This document shows, piece by piece, positions 9,450 to 19,333 of a stretch of DNA of 64,000 nucleotides. Position numbers and translations under genes: made by a program. The stretch is from Terriglobia bacterium (GTDB lineage Bacteria; Acidobacteriota; Terriglobia; JAIQFV01): the NCBI GenBank assembly GCA_020073085.1, contig JAIQFV010000006.1, positions 213,058 to 277,057 of the forward strand, written 5' to 3'. Position 1 is the stretch's first letter. Every line of letters starts with the position of its first letter. Below the pieces are notes generated by a model that made no database searches, was not told the origin of the DNA, and saw only the letters and a program-made list of their open reading frames with translations.

Positions 9450-10502
9450 ATGAAACGCTCTTCCATCTTAGCCATCGTTCTTCTGATTGTTTTTGGAAGT
9501 CTATTGATCGCACAGGATCACGCGACGTTCAAAGTGGGTACGGCGACCGCGGCCCGGGGGCAGAAAACCAGCGGGGTGATCGAAGTGCCTGCGGGTGTTG
9601 ATGCGGCCTTGAGTATCCCGGTTGTGGTGGTGCATGGCGCGAAGCCCGGGCCCGTTCTCGCGCTGGTCGCAGGGGCCCATGGAACGGAATATGCCTCCAT
9701 CATTGCGCTCGAAAAGCTGATCGAAAAATTGAATCCCGCGGAGATTTCCGGGACGGTCATCATTGTCCCGCTCGTCAACATTCAATCCTTCGAGAAAAAG
9801 GTGCCCCACGTCAATCCGGTGGACGGAAAGAGCATGAACCGGTTCTATCCGGGCAAGGCAGACGGCACGCAGACCGAGCGGGCATCCTTCCAGATTACAA
9901 AACAGGTCGTGGAACCATGCGATTATCTTATCGATCTGCATGGGGGCGATCTGGACGAGAGCCTGCGGCCTTACAGCTACTGGGTCCGGACCGACGACGA
10001 AAAGCTGAATGCCATCTCCCGTGAGTTGACGATGGCGTTTGGATTGGACCACATCATCATTACCCAGGACCGCCCCAAGGACCCTAATGCCTCGGTCTAT
10101 CTCGACAGCACGGCCGCCCTGCGCGGAAAGCCCTCGGTCACCGTGGAGGCGGGGCATGCCGGCACTGTCGAACCGGAGGATGTGAACGCCCTGGTTCACG
10201 GCTGTTTGAACGTCATGCGGTATCTGAAGATGGCCCCGGGGACGGCCACGAGGATCGACCGTCCGGTCTGGATCATGAGGATCAATCCGGTGACCAGCGA
10301 GCAGACCGGGATTTTTTATCCGCTCGTCAAGCGCGGAACCTACGTGGCGGAAGGCATGAGGATCGGTTACGTCACCGACTATGTCGGGAAGGTGATCTTC
10401 GAAGTCCATGCCCCGTCAACGGGGGTCCTCCTTTATATCTGCGCCGTGCCTTCGATGAAAAAAGGCGACACGATTGCGTATATCGGGGGACTGGCAAGAT
10501 AG
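9450..10502 (+). CDS. Exported succinylglutamate desuccinylase/aspartoacylase-family metalloenzyme (M14-like)
   Basis: 350 residues; ATG 9450 has AAAGGAG upstream. A signal peptide spans residues 1-22 (ILAIVLLIVFGSLLIAQ). The zinc site of the M14/AstE fold is visible: His77 and Glu80 in GAHGTEY, and His164 in IDLHGGD. MNRFYPG (129-135) matches the substrate-binding Asn-Arg pair, and Glu232 in VTVEAGHAG is the expected catalytic Glu. The C-terminal 80 residues form a beta-rich domain like that of AstE/ASPA enzymes. Cytoplasmic relatives deacylate N-acyl amino acids; the signal peptide suggests this one works in the periplasm or outside the cell. It is flanked by candidate terminators on both sides, so it is probably transcribed alone. 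Confidence 0.85.
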   Translation: MKRSSILAIVLLIVFGSLLIAQDHATFKVGTATAARGQKTSGVIEVPAGVDAALSIPVVVVHGAKPGPVLALVAGAHGTEYASIIALEKLIEKLNPAEISGTVIIVPLVNIQSFEKKVPHVNPVDGKSMNRFYPGKADGTQTERASFQITKQVVEPCDYLIDLHGGDLDESLRPYSYWVRTDDEKLNAISRELTMAFGLDHIIITQDRPKDPNASVYLDSTAALRGKPSVTVEAGHAGTVEPEDVNALVHGCLNVMRYLKMAPGTATRIDRPVWIMRINPVTSEQTGIFYPLVKRGTYVAEGMRIGYVTDYVGKVIFEVHAPSTGVLLYICAVPSMKKGDTIAYIGGLAR

Positions 10503-10512
10503 ACAAGCCTGA

Positions 10513-10543
10513 AGATCGAAGCCGATCTCAAGGTTTTGTTTTT
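10513..10543 (+). terminator. Putative terminator after the AstE-like gene
   Basis: A short 6-bp stem (AGATCG/CGATCT) with a 4-base loop is followed after 5 bases by TTTTGTTTTT. The stem is weak, but it lies 11 bp after the stop codon. Confidence 0.4.
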
Positions 10544-10627
10544 GTCGTCGATAAGAGGACATGCTTCGAGCCTCACCGGTATCTCGGATCCGGGCTGTGC
10601 AATGTCAGCATACTGGGAGGAAACCTC

Positions 10628-11584
10628 GTGGACCTCTTCGGTGAAAGAAATCGCATCGGCATGAGAGGGAGGCTAATGCTGTCAGTCGTTGCATTTGGCC
10701 TAGCCTGGACAATTTTATCGGGAGACCTGGCATTTCCACTCCAGGACACTGGGCCTCCCGTTTCGTCCCCTACTGCCGCTGCGAGCAAACAGAACATGGT
10801 CCCGCCGCAGAGTTCCTCCGGCCATCACATCAAGTCTAATTCCGACCCAGCCGAGATCACCGTCAGGTCGGTGTACCTGGAAGGCGGGAGCGAGTTGCCC
10901 GATGCGCAGGCCCTGGTAACTAAGGGACTGAGGGCGCATACCTATTTCCTGGTTGAGGTTTCAGAGTTTGTCCGCCAACTCTTTTCGGACGACGGATACC
11001 TGCACGTCGAAGTGTCCGACCCCATCACTGCACCCATAGATTCAAGGACTGTCGATGTGACGTTGCGTATCAAGGCCGGGCCGCAATACCGCTTGAACGA
11101 GATTCAAATATCCGGGGCAAAAGCGATTGCGGTAACGGAACTTCGTGGACTGTTCCCACTCCAGGGCGGGGATATCTACAACAGGGGAAAGATTCGCAAA
11201 GCCTTCGAAGCCATGAGGCGACGCTATGAGACCAAGGGGTATATCAACTTCGTTCCCATCCCTGATGAGGAGTTTGATGAAACCGGCAGGACGATCCTGT
11301 TGAAAGTCAAAATCCAGGAAGGCAAGGCCTTTCGCTTTGGCCCATTGAAGCTTTCTGGGGTGGAGGCGGCCCCCGGTGTGGGTCACAAGATCCTGGCGGA
11401 TTGGAAACCGTATCTCGGCCAGGGATTCAATATTGAACTGGTGGAGCAATTTATCGAGGAGCATTTCCGCTTGCCAAGAGCAAAAGTTGCTGAGTTCTAC
11501 TGGCGCCACGTGAGACTCGAACTGAATGAAAGAGAGGGGATCGCCGCTATCCTGTTGCTTCTCCCAAACCATGATCCGGAATAA
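10628..11584 (+). CDS. POTRA-domain protein without a beta-barrel
   Basis: 318 residues from GTG 10628, chosen because GGGAGGA lies 6 bases upstream. A hydrophobic stretch at about 17-37 is a probable signal peptide or anchor. The middle carries a BamA/TamA-type POTRA repeat: GPQYRLNEIQISGAKA, then ELRGLFPLQGGDIYNRGKIRKAFEAMRRRYETKGY, closing with LLKVKIQEGKAFRFGPLKLSG, where a second unit appears to start. The conserved GDIYNRGKIRKA and ETKGYIN phrases are typical. No 16-strand barrel follows, so it is not BamA. It probably acts in the periplasm as a scaffold or assembly helper for outer-membrane proteins. Function is inferred from the fold only. Confidence 0.75.
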   Translation: MDLFGERNRIGMRGRLMLSVVAFGLAWTILSGDLAFPLQDTGPPVSSPTAAASKQNMVPPQSSSGHHIKSNSDPAEITVRSVYLEGGSELPDAQALVTKGLRAHTYFLVEVSEFVRQLFSDDGYLHVEVSDPITAPIDSRTVDVTLRIKAGPQYRLNEIQISGAKAIAVTELRGLFPLQGGDIYNRGKIRKAFEAMRRRYETKGYINFVPIPDEEFDETGRTILLKVKIQEGKAFRFGPLKLSGVEAAPGVGHKILADWKPYLGQGFNIELVEQFIEEHFRLPRAKVAEFYWRHVRLELNEREGIAAILLLLPNHDPE

Positions 11585-12067
11585 TTGGGGCTTCGGCCAA
11601 TAACGGTGTCGGGGACCAATTCTCAGCATTTGTCTTTCAGATCAGTCGACACAACTCTCCCGAATCCTGAAACTCGGTGTGTTTCGCTGACCGTATCGAA
11701 TAATTGAAAATCCGGATCGGATATCACCCGGGCCGGGACCTCCATAAATAATTTGGCACTTCCCCAAACTGTGAGCGTCTCATACCAGAGGGGACCTGTG
11801 TCGAACTACATGGGGGCTGGGGATTCTTCAGGTTTCGAATAAGCTGATTTCAGAGGTAGAAGAGAGGTTTTCGGAGGCTTTGGCCCCTCCAGATCGTTCG
11901 ATTTGGAGAATGAACCTTTAGAAAGCTCAGCGGGGAGCCTGAGTTCCCCTCAATTGCGCCACCTACCCTGCCTCTTTTACCCTTAGCCCGCGGTTCGGCC
12001 TGCTCCCTGCAAAGGTGCGTCCAGGTTGCCCGTTTAGATCCACCCAAATTCCATCTGAGGGAATGTC
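11585..12067. other. 483-bp intergenic region
   Basis: I found no supported gene, RNA or clear hairpin here. It lies upstream of the ABC transporter operon and presumably holds its promoter, but I could not point to boxes. Short frames on both strands lack ribosome-binding sites. Confidence 0.4.
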
Positions 12068-12832
12068 ATGCTTGAAGTCTCCAATCTAGTCAAACGATTC
12101 AATCGCATTCCGGCGGTCGATGGCGTGAGCTTCACGATTCACCGGGGTGAAATCCTTGGCTATCTCGGGCCCAACGGCGCCGGGAAAAGCACGACGGTGA
12201 AAATGCTGGTGGGACTCATGGAGCCCACCGAGGGGAGAATTCTCTTCCACGGTGAAGACGTCCGCCACAACAGGATTGAATTCCAGCGCCGGTTGGGTTA
12301 CGTCCCCGAGGAACCAAACCTGTATCCGCATCTCACCGGCCGGGAATACCTGCAATTGATCGGCCGCCTGCGGGGGATTGCGCGGAGAGCGCTGGAGCCT
12401 CGAATCGATAAGATGCTCCGCTTGTTTTCGCTCTGGGAGGACCGCTATTCGCCTCTGGCCTCTTACTCCAAGGGGATGCGTCAAAAGATCCTTCTTTCGG
12501 CGGCATTGCTGCATGACCCCGATGTGCTGATCCTGGACGAGCCGTTTTCGGGACTGGACGTCAACACCGCCCTGGTGCTGCGCGCCTTGCTCCGGGCGCT
12601 GGCGGATGAAGGCAAGATGATCCTCTACAGCTCGCACATGCTGGAAGTGGTCGAAAAGGTGTGTTCCTCGGTGGTGATTTTGCGCGATGGGAAGGTGGTG
12701 GCCGACGGCGCCATCCAACATCTCCGCGCCCTGATGCAGCAGCCCTCGCTCGAAGGGATCTTCACGCAGCTTACCGAACAGGAAGACCCGGGGCGTGTCG
12801 TGAAGGATATTCTGGCGGCGATGCGATCTTGA
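12068..12832 (+). CDS. ABC transporter ATP-binding protein
   Basis: 254 residues with all nucleotide-binding motifs: Walker A GPNGAGKST at 34-42, signature YSKGMRQK at 133-140, Walker B LILDEP at 154-159 and switch His in YSSHMLEVVEKV. The Q-loop position reads VPEEP, with Glu in place of Gln, as in many ABC-2 exporter ATPases. The N-terminal half (LEVSNLVKRFNRIPAVDGVSF) and the C-terminal regulatory tail also fit that group. It powers the membrane protein encoded 12 bp downstream; together they should form an exporter in the inner membrane. Substrate unknown. The large cargo-independent permease suggests lipid, drug or envelope-component export rather than import; there is no binding-protein gene nearby. 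Confidence 0.9.
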   Translation: MLEVSNLVKRFNRIPAVDGVSFTIHRGEILGYLGPNGAGKSTTVKMLVGLMEPTEGRILFHGEDVRHNRIEFQRRLGYVPEEPNLYPHLTGREYLQLIGRLRGIARRALEPRIDKMLRLFSLWEDRYSPLASYSKGMRQKILLSAALLHDPDVLILDEPFSGLDVNTALVLRALLRALADEGKMILYSSHMLEVVEKVCSSVVILRDGKVVADGAIQHLRALMQQPSLEGIFTQLTEQEDPGRVVKDILAAMRS

Positions 12833-12844
12833 AAACGGGATAAC

Positions 12845-14590
12845 ATGCGAGACAGACTCGAACGTTTGCAGAACTGGCTGAAGGAGACCCATTCGACCGG
12901 GTTCGAGCTGAGCCGCTTCTTTCTTCTCCACTCTCTGGACGGGGATTTCGTATCCGCACCCGGGCAGTGGCGACCGGTCACGGCGGGAGTGATTGCCATC
13001 CTCCTGTCCTCCTGCCTTGTTTTCGCGCAGGTGTTCAGCGGCAAGTACATGATCCTGAACTGGCGGCCGGCCGTTGAGCCGTTTCGCCGCGCGGTTCTCG
13101 CCGACACACTGTTCCTGATCACCCTGGCGATGTTCGTCATCGGGCTCTTTACGTCGTTCCAGTGGGCGTCGTTGTTTCCGGGGCTTCGCGATTATCTGGC
13201 CCTGGCATCCCTTCCGGTCCGCCTGCGGGAGATGTTCGTGGCCAAGTTCACGGCCCTGCTGGCCTTCGCGGGATTGTTCATTCTGGCCATCACGCTCCCT
13301 CTGAGCGTGATGCTGCCTACCGCCATGTCCGGCCGTCACGCAACCACCCCTTATGGCGTGGAGGTCGGGGCGATCCTGGTCTCTACCTCCCTGGCGTCGT
13401 TGTTCATGTTTTTCTCGCTCGTCGCGGTGCAGGGGGTGCTGCTGAATGTCATCCCGATCCGCCAGTTCACGGGCGTTTCATTGGCGGTGCAGGCTTTTCT
13501 GCTCACAGTGCTGATGTGCTCGCTCCCGTTCGTGTTTTCGATTCCAGGGATGGATCGATTCATGGACCAGCGGCCGGGCTGGGCCGTATGGGTTCCGCCC
13601 CTCTGGTTTCTGGGATTACACCAGACGATGGTCGGCGCATTTGAACCCTTTGCGAACCGGCTGGCCGCGTTGAGCCTGGCCGGTGTCGGTGCATCCGCGG
13701 TGGCCGTCATGCTGACCTACACGTGGAGCTACCGCCGGCACAAGATGCGATTGATGGAGTCGGCGGGCACAGGAGCAGCGACCGTGCGGCGGGGCTGGCT
13801 TACGGTTCTCGGCGGGTGGGTCATTCCGGATTCCCGCAAGCTGGCTGTGTTCTCTTTTATTCGAAAAACCCTGAGTCGTAACCGGCAGCACCGTCTCGTC
13901 CTGACGGCGTTTGCCGGGCTGGCGGTCGCGGTGATCTTTGAGAGCTTCATCAGCCTCGCGCTCAGCCGCGGATTTCGAGGGTTCTCGGCGCCTTCACCGG
14001 GGCTGCGCCTGGCCGCTATCTCGGCGCCCCTCGCCCTATCGTTGTTCATGCTGGCAGGCTTCCGTTACCTCTTCCGGTTGCCGGTGGAACTCCGCGCCAA
14101 CTGGGCGTTCCGCGTCAATGAGGAGGGGATTCGGCCCGCCTTCCTGGGGGGAGTGGAATGGTTTCTTCTTTGCGGCGCGGTGCTCCCCGTGGCAGGTCTC
14201 ACGCTGCCTCTGGAAGTGTACATCCTTGGCGCCCGCGCCGGGTTCAGCGCGGCGCTCCTGTGCCTGCTTCCCTCACTGGCGCTGATGGAGCTGCTCCTCA
14301 TGCAGATCAAGAGAATTCCTTTTACCTCTTCCTATCTGCCCGGTCAGCGACCTGTGATTCAGACGGTTGTGCTTTACTGCGTGGCCTTGTTCCTCTATGT
14401 GTCGGTTCTCGGTGGCATTGTCGCCTGGTGTCTTGAGAGGAGCATGCTGACCCTGGGGATGCTGGCAGGGCTGTTCGCGGTGTGGATGCTCGCTCGAAGG
14501 GTCCGACGGGAATTCGGGGAAGGGGGCCAGATCGATTTCGAAGAATTGCCCGAACCCGTCGTTATGGCGTTGGACCTCGATCGGGACTAG
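12845..14590 (+). CDS. Large multi-span ABC transporter permease
   Basis: 581 residues, starting 12 bp after the ATPase gene, so they form an operon. I count around 12 hydrophobic segments, for example near residues 48-66, 85-105, 130-160, 180-200, 220-245 and 280-300, then a second block from about 340 to 560. A charged linker at about 300-345 splits the protein into two halves, so it may supply both membrane halves of the exporter. The sequence has no motif that I recognise beyond this layout. The last 29 bases of the gene overlap the 3-prime end of the convergent histidine kinase gene. Confidence 0.72.
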   Translation: MRDRLERLQNWLKETHSTGFELSRFFLLHSLDGDFVSAPGQWRPVTAGVIAILLSSCLVFAQVFSGKYMILNWRPAVEPFRRAVLADTLFLITLAMFVIGLFTSFQWASLFPGLRDYLALASLPVRLREMFVAKFTALLAFAGLFILAITLPLSVMLPTAMSGRHATTPYGVEVGAILVSTSLASLFMFFSLVAVQGVLLNVIPIRQFTGVSLAVQAFLLTVLMCSLPFVFSIPGMDRFMDQRPGWAVWVPPLWFLGLHQTMVGAFEPFANRLAALSLAGVGASAVAVMLTYTWSYRRHKMRLMESAGTGAATVRRGWLTVLGGWVIPDSRKLAVFSFIRKTLSRNRQHRLVLTAFAGLAVAVIFESFISLALSRGFRGFSAPSPGLRLAAISAPLALSLFMLAGFRYLFRLPVELRANWAFRVNEEGIRPAFLGGVEWFLLCGAVLPVAGLTLPLEVYILGARAGFSAALLCLLPSLALMELLLMQIKRIPFTSSYLPGQRPVIQTVVLYCVALFLYVSVLGGIVAWCLERSMLTLGMLAGLFAVWMLARRVRREFGEGGQIDFEELPEPVVMALDLDRD

Positions 14591-17500
14591 CTGGGTCGCT
14601 GGTTGGTGCCGCAAGGACTTCACGAACCTTGTTGAGGAGCGACTTCTGGGTGAACGGCTTTTGGAGAAGGGACACTCCAGGCCGGAGCACACCGTGATGC
14701 GAGATGGCATCTTCGGTGTATCCGGAGATATAAAGCACTTTCATCTCCGGTCGTCTCGGACGGAGCTTTTCGGCGAGCAATGGACCGCCCATCCCGGGCA
14801 TGACCACATCCGAAAGTAGAAGAGGGATGGGGCCCCGATGCTGTTCGACGAGCTTGAGCGCCTCTTCCGGATCCCCCGCTTCGAGCACTGCGTAACCGTG
14901 GCCTTCCAGAATCTCGCGTAACAATTTGCGGAGCGGAGAAGCGTCCTCCACTACCAGGATGGTCTCGGATCCGCCGGGCACCTTCTCCTGCTGTGAGTCC
15001 CGGCTTGAGTCGGAATTCACTCCTCCCTCTAACTCGCGGGGGAGGTAGATTCGGAAGGTTGTCCCGATGCCCAGCCGGCTCTGGACCCAGATGTAACCAT
15101 TACTCTGTTTGACAATGCCGTAGACGGTGGCCAGTCCCAACCCCGTCCCCTTGCCTTCCGCCTTGGTGGTAAAAAAGGGTTCGAAAAGGTGAGACTGAAC
15201 TTCTGTGTCCATCCCGACTCCGGTATCGGACAATCCCATCATGACATAGAGGCCTTTGACTGCACCCGGATTGGCGCTGACGAAGTCTTCACCGAGTTCG
15301 ACGTTAGCGGTCTCCAGGGTGAGGGTCCCGCCATTTGGCATGGCGTCACGGGCATTGACGGCCAGATTCATAATAATCTGTTCGACCTGCCCTAGATCGG
15401 CCTTGGTTTGCGCAAGTTTTGAATCGAGCCTTGTGTCGAGCTGTATGTGTTCGCCAATCAAGCGGCGAAGCATCTTGTTCATGTCCTCCACCACCTTGTT
15501 CAAACTCAAAACGACCGGTTGCAACATCTGTTTGCGGCTGAAGGCGAGGAGCTGCCGGGTCAGCGCCGCCGCCCGATCTCCCGCCTTCCTTATCTCGGTA
15601 ATATGAGTGTACATCGGGATGGTGGGGTCCACCTGTTGAGACAGCAGTTCACTATATCCGATGATCACTCCCAGGAGATTATTGAAGTCATGGGCGATGC
15701 CACCCGCGAGCCGGCCGACCGCCTCCATTTTCTGGGCTTGCCGAAGCCGATCGGTGAGTTGCTTGGACTCTGTCAGGTCCGCATAAATGCCAAAATTTGC
15801 GATTTGTCCCTCCGTGGCCGTGAGGGTGACTCCAAAGAGATGGACCGGAACTCGACCACCATCCTTTCGTTGCCGGACCGTTTCCATTTCAACGGCGATC
15901 CCGTTCAGGTTCTTCGTGGAGATATTGTCGGCCTCGGCGCGCAAATCGGGAGGCACGATGACCGCATTGATGAATTTTCCGTGAATTTCATCGATGGAGA
16001 AAGCAAACGTCTTTTCGAAAGCCCGGTTGATTCGCAGGATCCTGTCCTGCTCGTCCAACATGACAATTCCCACCGGGGCGTTTTCAAACAGAGACTGAAA
16101 CCGGGTCTTTTGAAGGAGCAGTTCCTCGTCTGACCGCTTCCGCTCGATTGCCAGGGCAATCTGGTTTCCCACCGACGTCAGGAATTCCAGGTCCCTCTGG
16201 GTGTAGGCCTTGGGATCGGAGTAATGTTGGACGACCAGGACGCCGATCGTTTCCTTGAGGGTCCTGAGGGGAACCCCCACCCAGACGGACGGAAGGGTCT
16301 CGACGCTTCCGACCTGACCTTCCTGAATCAGTTTCTGGAAGACCTGCTCCGTCATCAGTATCGGTCGGCCGGTCCGGAACACATACGCCGTTCTGCTCCG
16401 GCCCACCTCGGCGGGCCCGCGGCGCGCAACGTACTGGTCCACAAAGTAGGGGAATTCAATGTGCCCCTTTTCCTTGTTGTAGAGCGCGATATGAAAATTG
16501 TCCGCGTAAACCACTTTTCGCAGCGAATGATGAATGCGACGGAGCAACTCGTCCAGGTTCGCGGTCTGATTGATCCCCTCACTGATTTCAAAGATGACTT
16601 CTCGCTCTTGTTCCGTCCGCACCTGGTCGGAGACATCGGTGATGAATCCTTCCACCGCCAGCAACTCGCCGTGTTCGGAGTAGACCCCTCGGCCATGTTC
16701 CCACACCCACTTGGTCTGGTCTTGTGCCGTCCGGATGCGATACGGAAGCTTGTAGGGAGTTTTCTCTCGCAGAGCGACCTGGATGTCACTCCGGCGTCGA
16801 TTCTGGTCCTCATCGTTGATGACATTATTAAAGCCGAATTGAGGGTTTTGAATGAGGTCCAGGGGGGTGTAGCCGGTCAAATCCAGACAGCCGTCGCTGA
16901 TGAATTCCATGGACCCGGCGTGATCGTTCTTGCTCCGGAACGCGATGCCGGGAAGATTTGAGATCAACGTGGAAAGACGGCGCTCGCTTTCGCGGAGTGC
17001 TTTCTCGGTCCGCTTGCGCTCCGTGACATCGCGGGCAATCCCCAGAACCAGTTCCTGTCCTTGGATCTTAATGGGGAACGTCCTCATCTCCGCGATGACT
17101 TGAGTCCCGTCCTTCCGGGTCAGAGTGAGTTCCTCAGGTCCGAAAGACATTCCCTGGGCGCTCGTCTTCAAGCCCAGGAGAGCCGTTCCGATTTGCTCCG
17201 GTGAGAGCAGATTCAAGGTCAAGAAATTCTTTCCGATGAGCTCTTCTCTGGGGTAGCCGATCAGGGATTCCGCCGCTCTGTTCCCGCCCACGAAATTCCC
17301 TTGCAGATCGTGCAGATAATAGGCGTCGGGCGCGAATTCAAAGAGGATTCCCAGGCGTTCCTCCGAATTCATGAGTTCCTCTTGGGCCCGCTTGCGCTCC
17401 GTGATGTCACGGGCGACCGTGCAAGCCCCTACGATGGTGCCCGCTGGATCTTTGATCGGCGAAATCGAGAGCGAGAGGAAGATCCGGCGGCCGTCCTTCC

Positions 17501-17792
17501 TCACCCGCTCGGTCTCGAAATGGTCGATCCTTTCTCCGCGTCGAAGGGTCGCCATGATCTCCGGAAACTCGTTAGTATGGTCGGGCGGAAGCAGGTTCGA
17601 AATGGGTTGGCCAATAATCTCCGGGGAGGAGTAGCCATAAATGCGTTCTGCCCCCTTGTTCCAGCTTTGAATGGTCCCCTCCATATCCTTGCTGATGATG
17701 GCATCATCGGAGGATTCCACGATTGAACTGAGCAAGAGCGCAGTGTCATTTAAGATCGCATGTCCTGTAATATCAACCACTTTGCTGGTCAT
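14562..17792 (-). CDS. Hybrid PAS/GAF sensor histidine kinase with C-terminal receiver
   Basis: 1,076 residues from ATG 17792 with GGGGGAGAGG upstream (an in-frame GTG occurs two codons earlier). No membrane segment is seen, so it probably senses cytoplasmic signals. Order of domains: three PAS domains between about 15 and 390, each ending in a PAC-like DITERKR phrase or similar; a GAF domain at about 396-550; a fourth PAS at about 557-680; dimerisation domain with the phospho-acceptor His near 700 ([12 protein letters not shown]); HATPase with N-box [13 protein letters not shown] near 817 and G-box [13 protein letters not shown] near 881; receiver at about 945-1070 with phospho-acceptor Asp near 995 ([13 protein letters not shown]). 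The HDFNN H-box places it in the NtrB/FixL-like group. No cognate regulator gene adjoins; the partner is unknown. Confidence 0.9.
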   Translation of the reverse strand: MTSKVVDITGHAILNDTALLLSSIVESSDDAIISKDMEGTIQSWNKGAERIYGYSSPEIIGQPISNLLPPDHTNEFPEIMATLRRGERIDHFETERVRKDGRRIFLSLSISPIKDPAGTIVGACTVARDITERKRAQEELMNSEERLGILFEFAPDAYYLHDLQGNFVGGNRAAESLIGYPREELIGKNFLTLNLLSPEQIGTALLGLKTSAQGMSFGPEELTLTRKDGTQVIAEMRTFPIKIQGQELVLGIARDVTERKRTEKALRESERRLSTLISNLPGIAFRSKNDHAGSMEFISDGCLDLTGYTPLDLIQNPQFGFNNVINDEDQNRRRSDIQVALREKTPYKLPYRIRTAQDQTKWVWEHGRGVYSEHGELLAVEGFITDVSDQVRTEQEREVIFEISEGINQTANLDELLRRIHHSLRKVVYADNFHIALYNKEKGHIEFPYFVDQYVARRGPAEVGRSRTAYVFRTGRPILMTEQVFQKLIQEGQVGSVETLPSVWVGVPLRTLKETIGVLVVQHYSDPKAYTQRDLEFLTSVGNQIALAIERKRSDEELLLQKTRFQSLFENAPVGIVMLDEQDRILRINRAFEKTFAFSIDEIHGKFINAVIVPPDLRAEADNISTKNLNGIAVEMETVRQRKDGGRVPVHLFGVTLTATEGQIANFGIYADLTESKQLTDRLRQAQKMEAVGRLAGGIAHDFNNLLGVIIGYSELLSQQVDPTIPMYTHITEIRKAGDRAAALTRQLLAFSRKQMLQPVVLSLNKVVEDMNKMLRRLIGEHIQLDTRLDSKLAQTKADLGQVEQIIMNLAVNARDAMPNGGTLTLETANVELGEDFVSANPGAVKGLYVMMGLSDTGVGMDTEVQSHLFEPFFTTKAEGKGTGLGLATVYGIVKQSNGYIWVQSRLGIGTTFRIYLPRELEGGVNSDSSRDSQQEKVPGGSETILVVEDASPLRKLLREILEGHGYAVLEAGDPEEALKLVEQHRGPIPLLLSDVVMPGMGGPLLAEKLRPRRPEMKVLYISGYTEDAISHHGVLRPGVSLLQKPFTQKSLLNKVREVLAAPTSDPASPDRGPTP

Positions 17793-17941
17793 CGGCACCT
17801 CTCCCCCAGGTCAATCCCCTTCATCCTGCAATAAAATCTTTCCAAAAAGTTCTCTTAGGACCGTATCTATCCTGGCCCCGAGGGCCACGGGAAAAAAAGC
17901 ACAATGCGAATCCAATTCCTCGAAAGCCCCCCTTCCATCTT

Positions 17942-19288
17942 CTACGTAGGGAAGCAGCGGCCGAAGGCAAGAAGCATCCGCGGGGATCCTTTGATCCGGA
18001 TCTTTCTTCGCACCAGCGCCCAGACAAGATTCCGCTCTTTGGCCAGAAAGCCCAGCCAGGTGCGGCTGTCCGCCGAGAGATGAAGATCCGCCCTCCCCTG
18101 ATGACCGTCTTGCACGTGGAGGGACTTGTTGCGAATGACGACGGTCGCCCGGCGGTGCTCCTCCCCAAAGAAGGTGAAGTGAAAAGTGGCGTTCAATCCC
18201 TCCGCCTGATGTCGCTGAAACGTGTTGGGCAGGTTAGCCAGGAAGGCCTCAATCGAGAGGACGCGCAGCCCGTTGTGGACGCGCTTCACCTTTTTATGCG
18301 GGAAGTGACGGGCCACATACGTCTCCGCGTCGGAGCGGGGCACCACATAAACCGTTTCCGTTTTGTCTTGCAGGGGCCTGACGACCTCTTTGAGGAATTC
18401 CTGCCGTTGTTGGAGAAACGGACCGATGACGTCTTCCCCCGCAGGGCAGACGGCCATGCAGTAGGCGGATTTATAGTTGGCTCCAAACGAGAGGCTCTGC
18501 CACATCGAGGCCGATTCCGATTCGGTCACCCTCTGGCGATAGTCCCGGACTCCCTTGCTCTCCACGACCGTCTCTACCCAGTCGGTGAAGCCGCTCATGA
18601 ACTCCCGGTAGTTGTGGGTATAGCAGGCCGAGAAGTCGAAGTGGCCGTCGGCGCCGATGGCGCCGACCGGACAGGCCGCGACGCACAACTTGCATTCCAG
18701 GCAGGGATTGTAGTCAAGGGGATGGTCATAAACGGTCACTTCCGCGTCGATGAGAATTGTGTCCAACAGGACAAAACTCCCGAACCTCGGATGAATGACA
18801 TTGCGGTGGATTCCCATACGTCCGAGCCCCGCCGCCACCGCCACAGGCTTGTGGGAGATGACCCAGGTTTTCCCGCCGGGGAAGCGTTCCATCTCCATGG
18901 GAAAACCAGCCGAGGGATTCATGGCCCGGATCCCGCGCTGCTCCAGGGCGGCGACAATTTGGCGCGCTGCATGATTCAGCTGATCCGTGGTCTGGTGAAA
19001 TTCTTCGTTGGAGACGGACCGGGCCGTGTTGCGGATGTTCTCTCGGTTCATTCGGCACACCAGGCTGACCAGGGTTTTCGCGTGGGGAAAGACGGCCTGG
19101 ATCGCGCGGCGTTGGTCGGCCAGTTCCGCCCGCTCGATCTCGACAAAGCCGACATCGCCGGCCCCCGCCTCAAGACAGAGCTGGCGAAGCCATGCCGAAT
19201 CCACCACGGAGGGGGGCGTCCGGGCGGCGTGGGCCTGCCCCTGCTCGTAAAAGTGTTGGACCGTGGGATGTTCATTGAGGGAAGTCAT
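17942..19288 (-). CDS. QueG-like 4Fe-4S protein fused to a C-terminal SCP2 sterol-carrier domain
   Basis: 448 residues from ATG 19288, chosen for the AAAGGAG 5 bases upstream. The N-terminal 190 residues resemble the epoxyqueuosine-reductase/reductive-dehalogenase-like domain (VDSAWLRQLCLEAGAGDVGF, then LVSLVCRMNRENIRNTARS). A ferredoxin-type cluster CLECKLCVAACPVGAIG lies near 193-209. A second Cys set (FSACYTHN, YCMAVCPAGED) follows up to about 280. Residues about 345-448 read as an SCP2-like lipid-binding domain (ATFHFTFFGEEHRRATVVIRNKSLHV, DLHLSADSRTWLGFLAKE). Canonical QueG lacks SCP2, so this is more likely a redox enzyme on a hydrophobic substrate than tRNA modification. A MarR gene lies just upstream, and a palindromic operator sits 14-27 bp before the start. 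Confidence 0.78.
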   Translation of the reverse strand: MTSLNEHPTVQHFYEQGQAHAARTPPSVVDSAWLRQLCLEAGAGDVGFVEIERAELADQRRAIQAVFPHAKTLVSLVCRMNRENIRNTARSVSNEEFHQTTDQLNHAARQIVAALEQRGIRAMNPSAGFPMEMERFPGGKTWVISHKPVAVAAGLGRMGIHRNVIHPRFGSFVLLDTILIDAEVTVYDHPLDYNPCLECKLCVAACPVGAIGADGHFDFSACYTHNYREFMSGFTDWVETVVESKGVRDYRQRVTESESASMWQSLSFGANYKSAYCMAVCPAGEDVIGPFLQQRQEFLKEVVRPLQDKTETVYVVPRSDAETYVARHFPHKKVKRVHNGLRVLSIEAFLANLPNTFQRHQAEGLNATFHFTFFGEEHRRATVVIRNKSLHVQDGHQGRADLHLSADSRTWLGFLAKERNLVWALVRRKIRIKGSPRMLLAFGRCFPT

Positions 19289-19301
19289 GAATTCTCCTTT
19301 C

Positions 19302-19318
19302 GTTGTATATACAACTAT
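19302..19318 (-). promoter_or_regulatory. Palindromic MarR-type operator before the Fe-S/SCP2 gene
   Basis: A perfect 14-bp palindrome GTTGTATATACAAC lies at 19302-19315, in the 45-bp gap between the MarR gene stop and the start of the Fe-S/SCP2 gene. It is followed on the plus strand by TAT. The 16 bases TTGTATATACAACTAT recur exactly upstream of the MarR gene. Size and symmetry fit a MarR dimer site; the binding protein is inferred. Confidence 0.7.
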
Positions 19319-19333
19319 GATCTCCAAAAAAAA

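Noticed and set aside
12086..13339. Minus-strand open frame of 417 codons
   Set aside because: Antisense to the ABC ATPase and permease genes, and rich in Arg/Gln/Gly as expected for a shadow frame.
17866..17900. Hairpin TGGCCC-CGA-GGGCCA as a terminator
   Set aside because: It is followed by A residues on plus, and the T-run precedes the stem on minus, so it does not fit a Rho-independent terminator in either direction.
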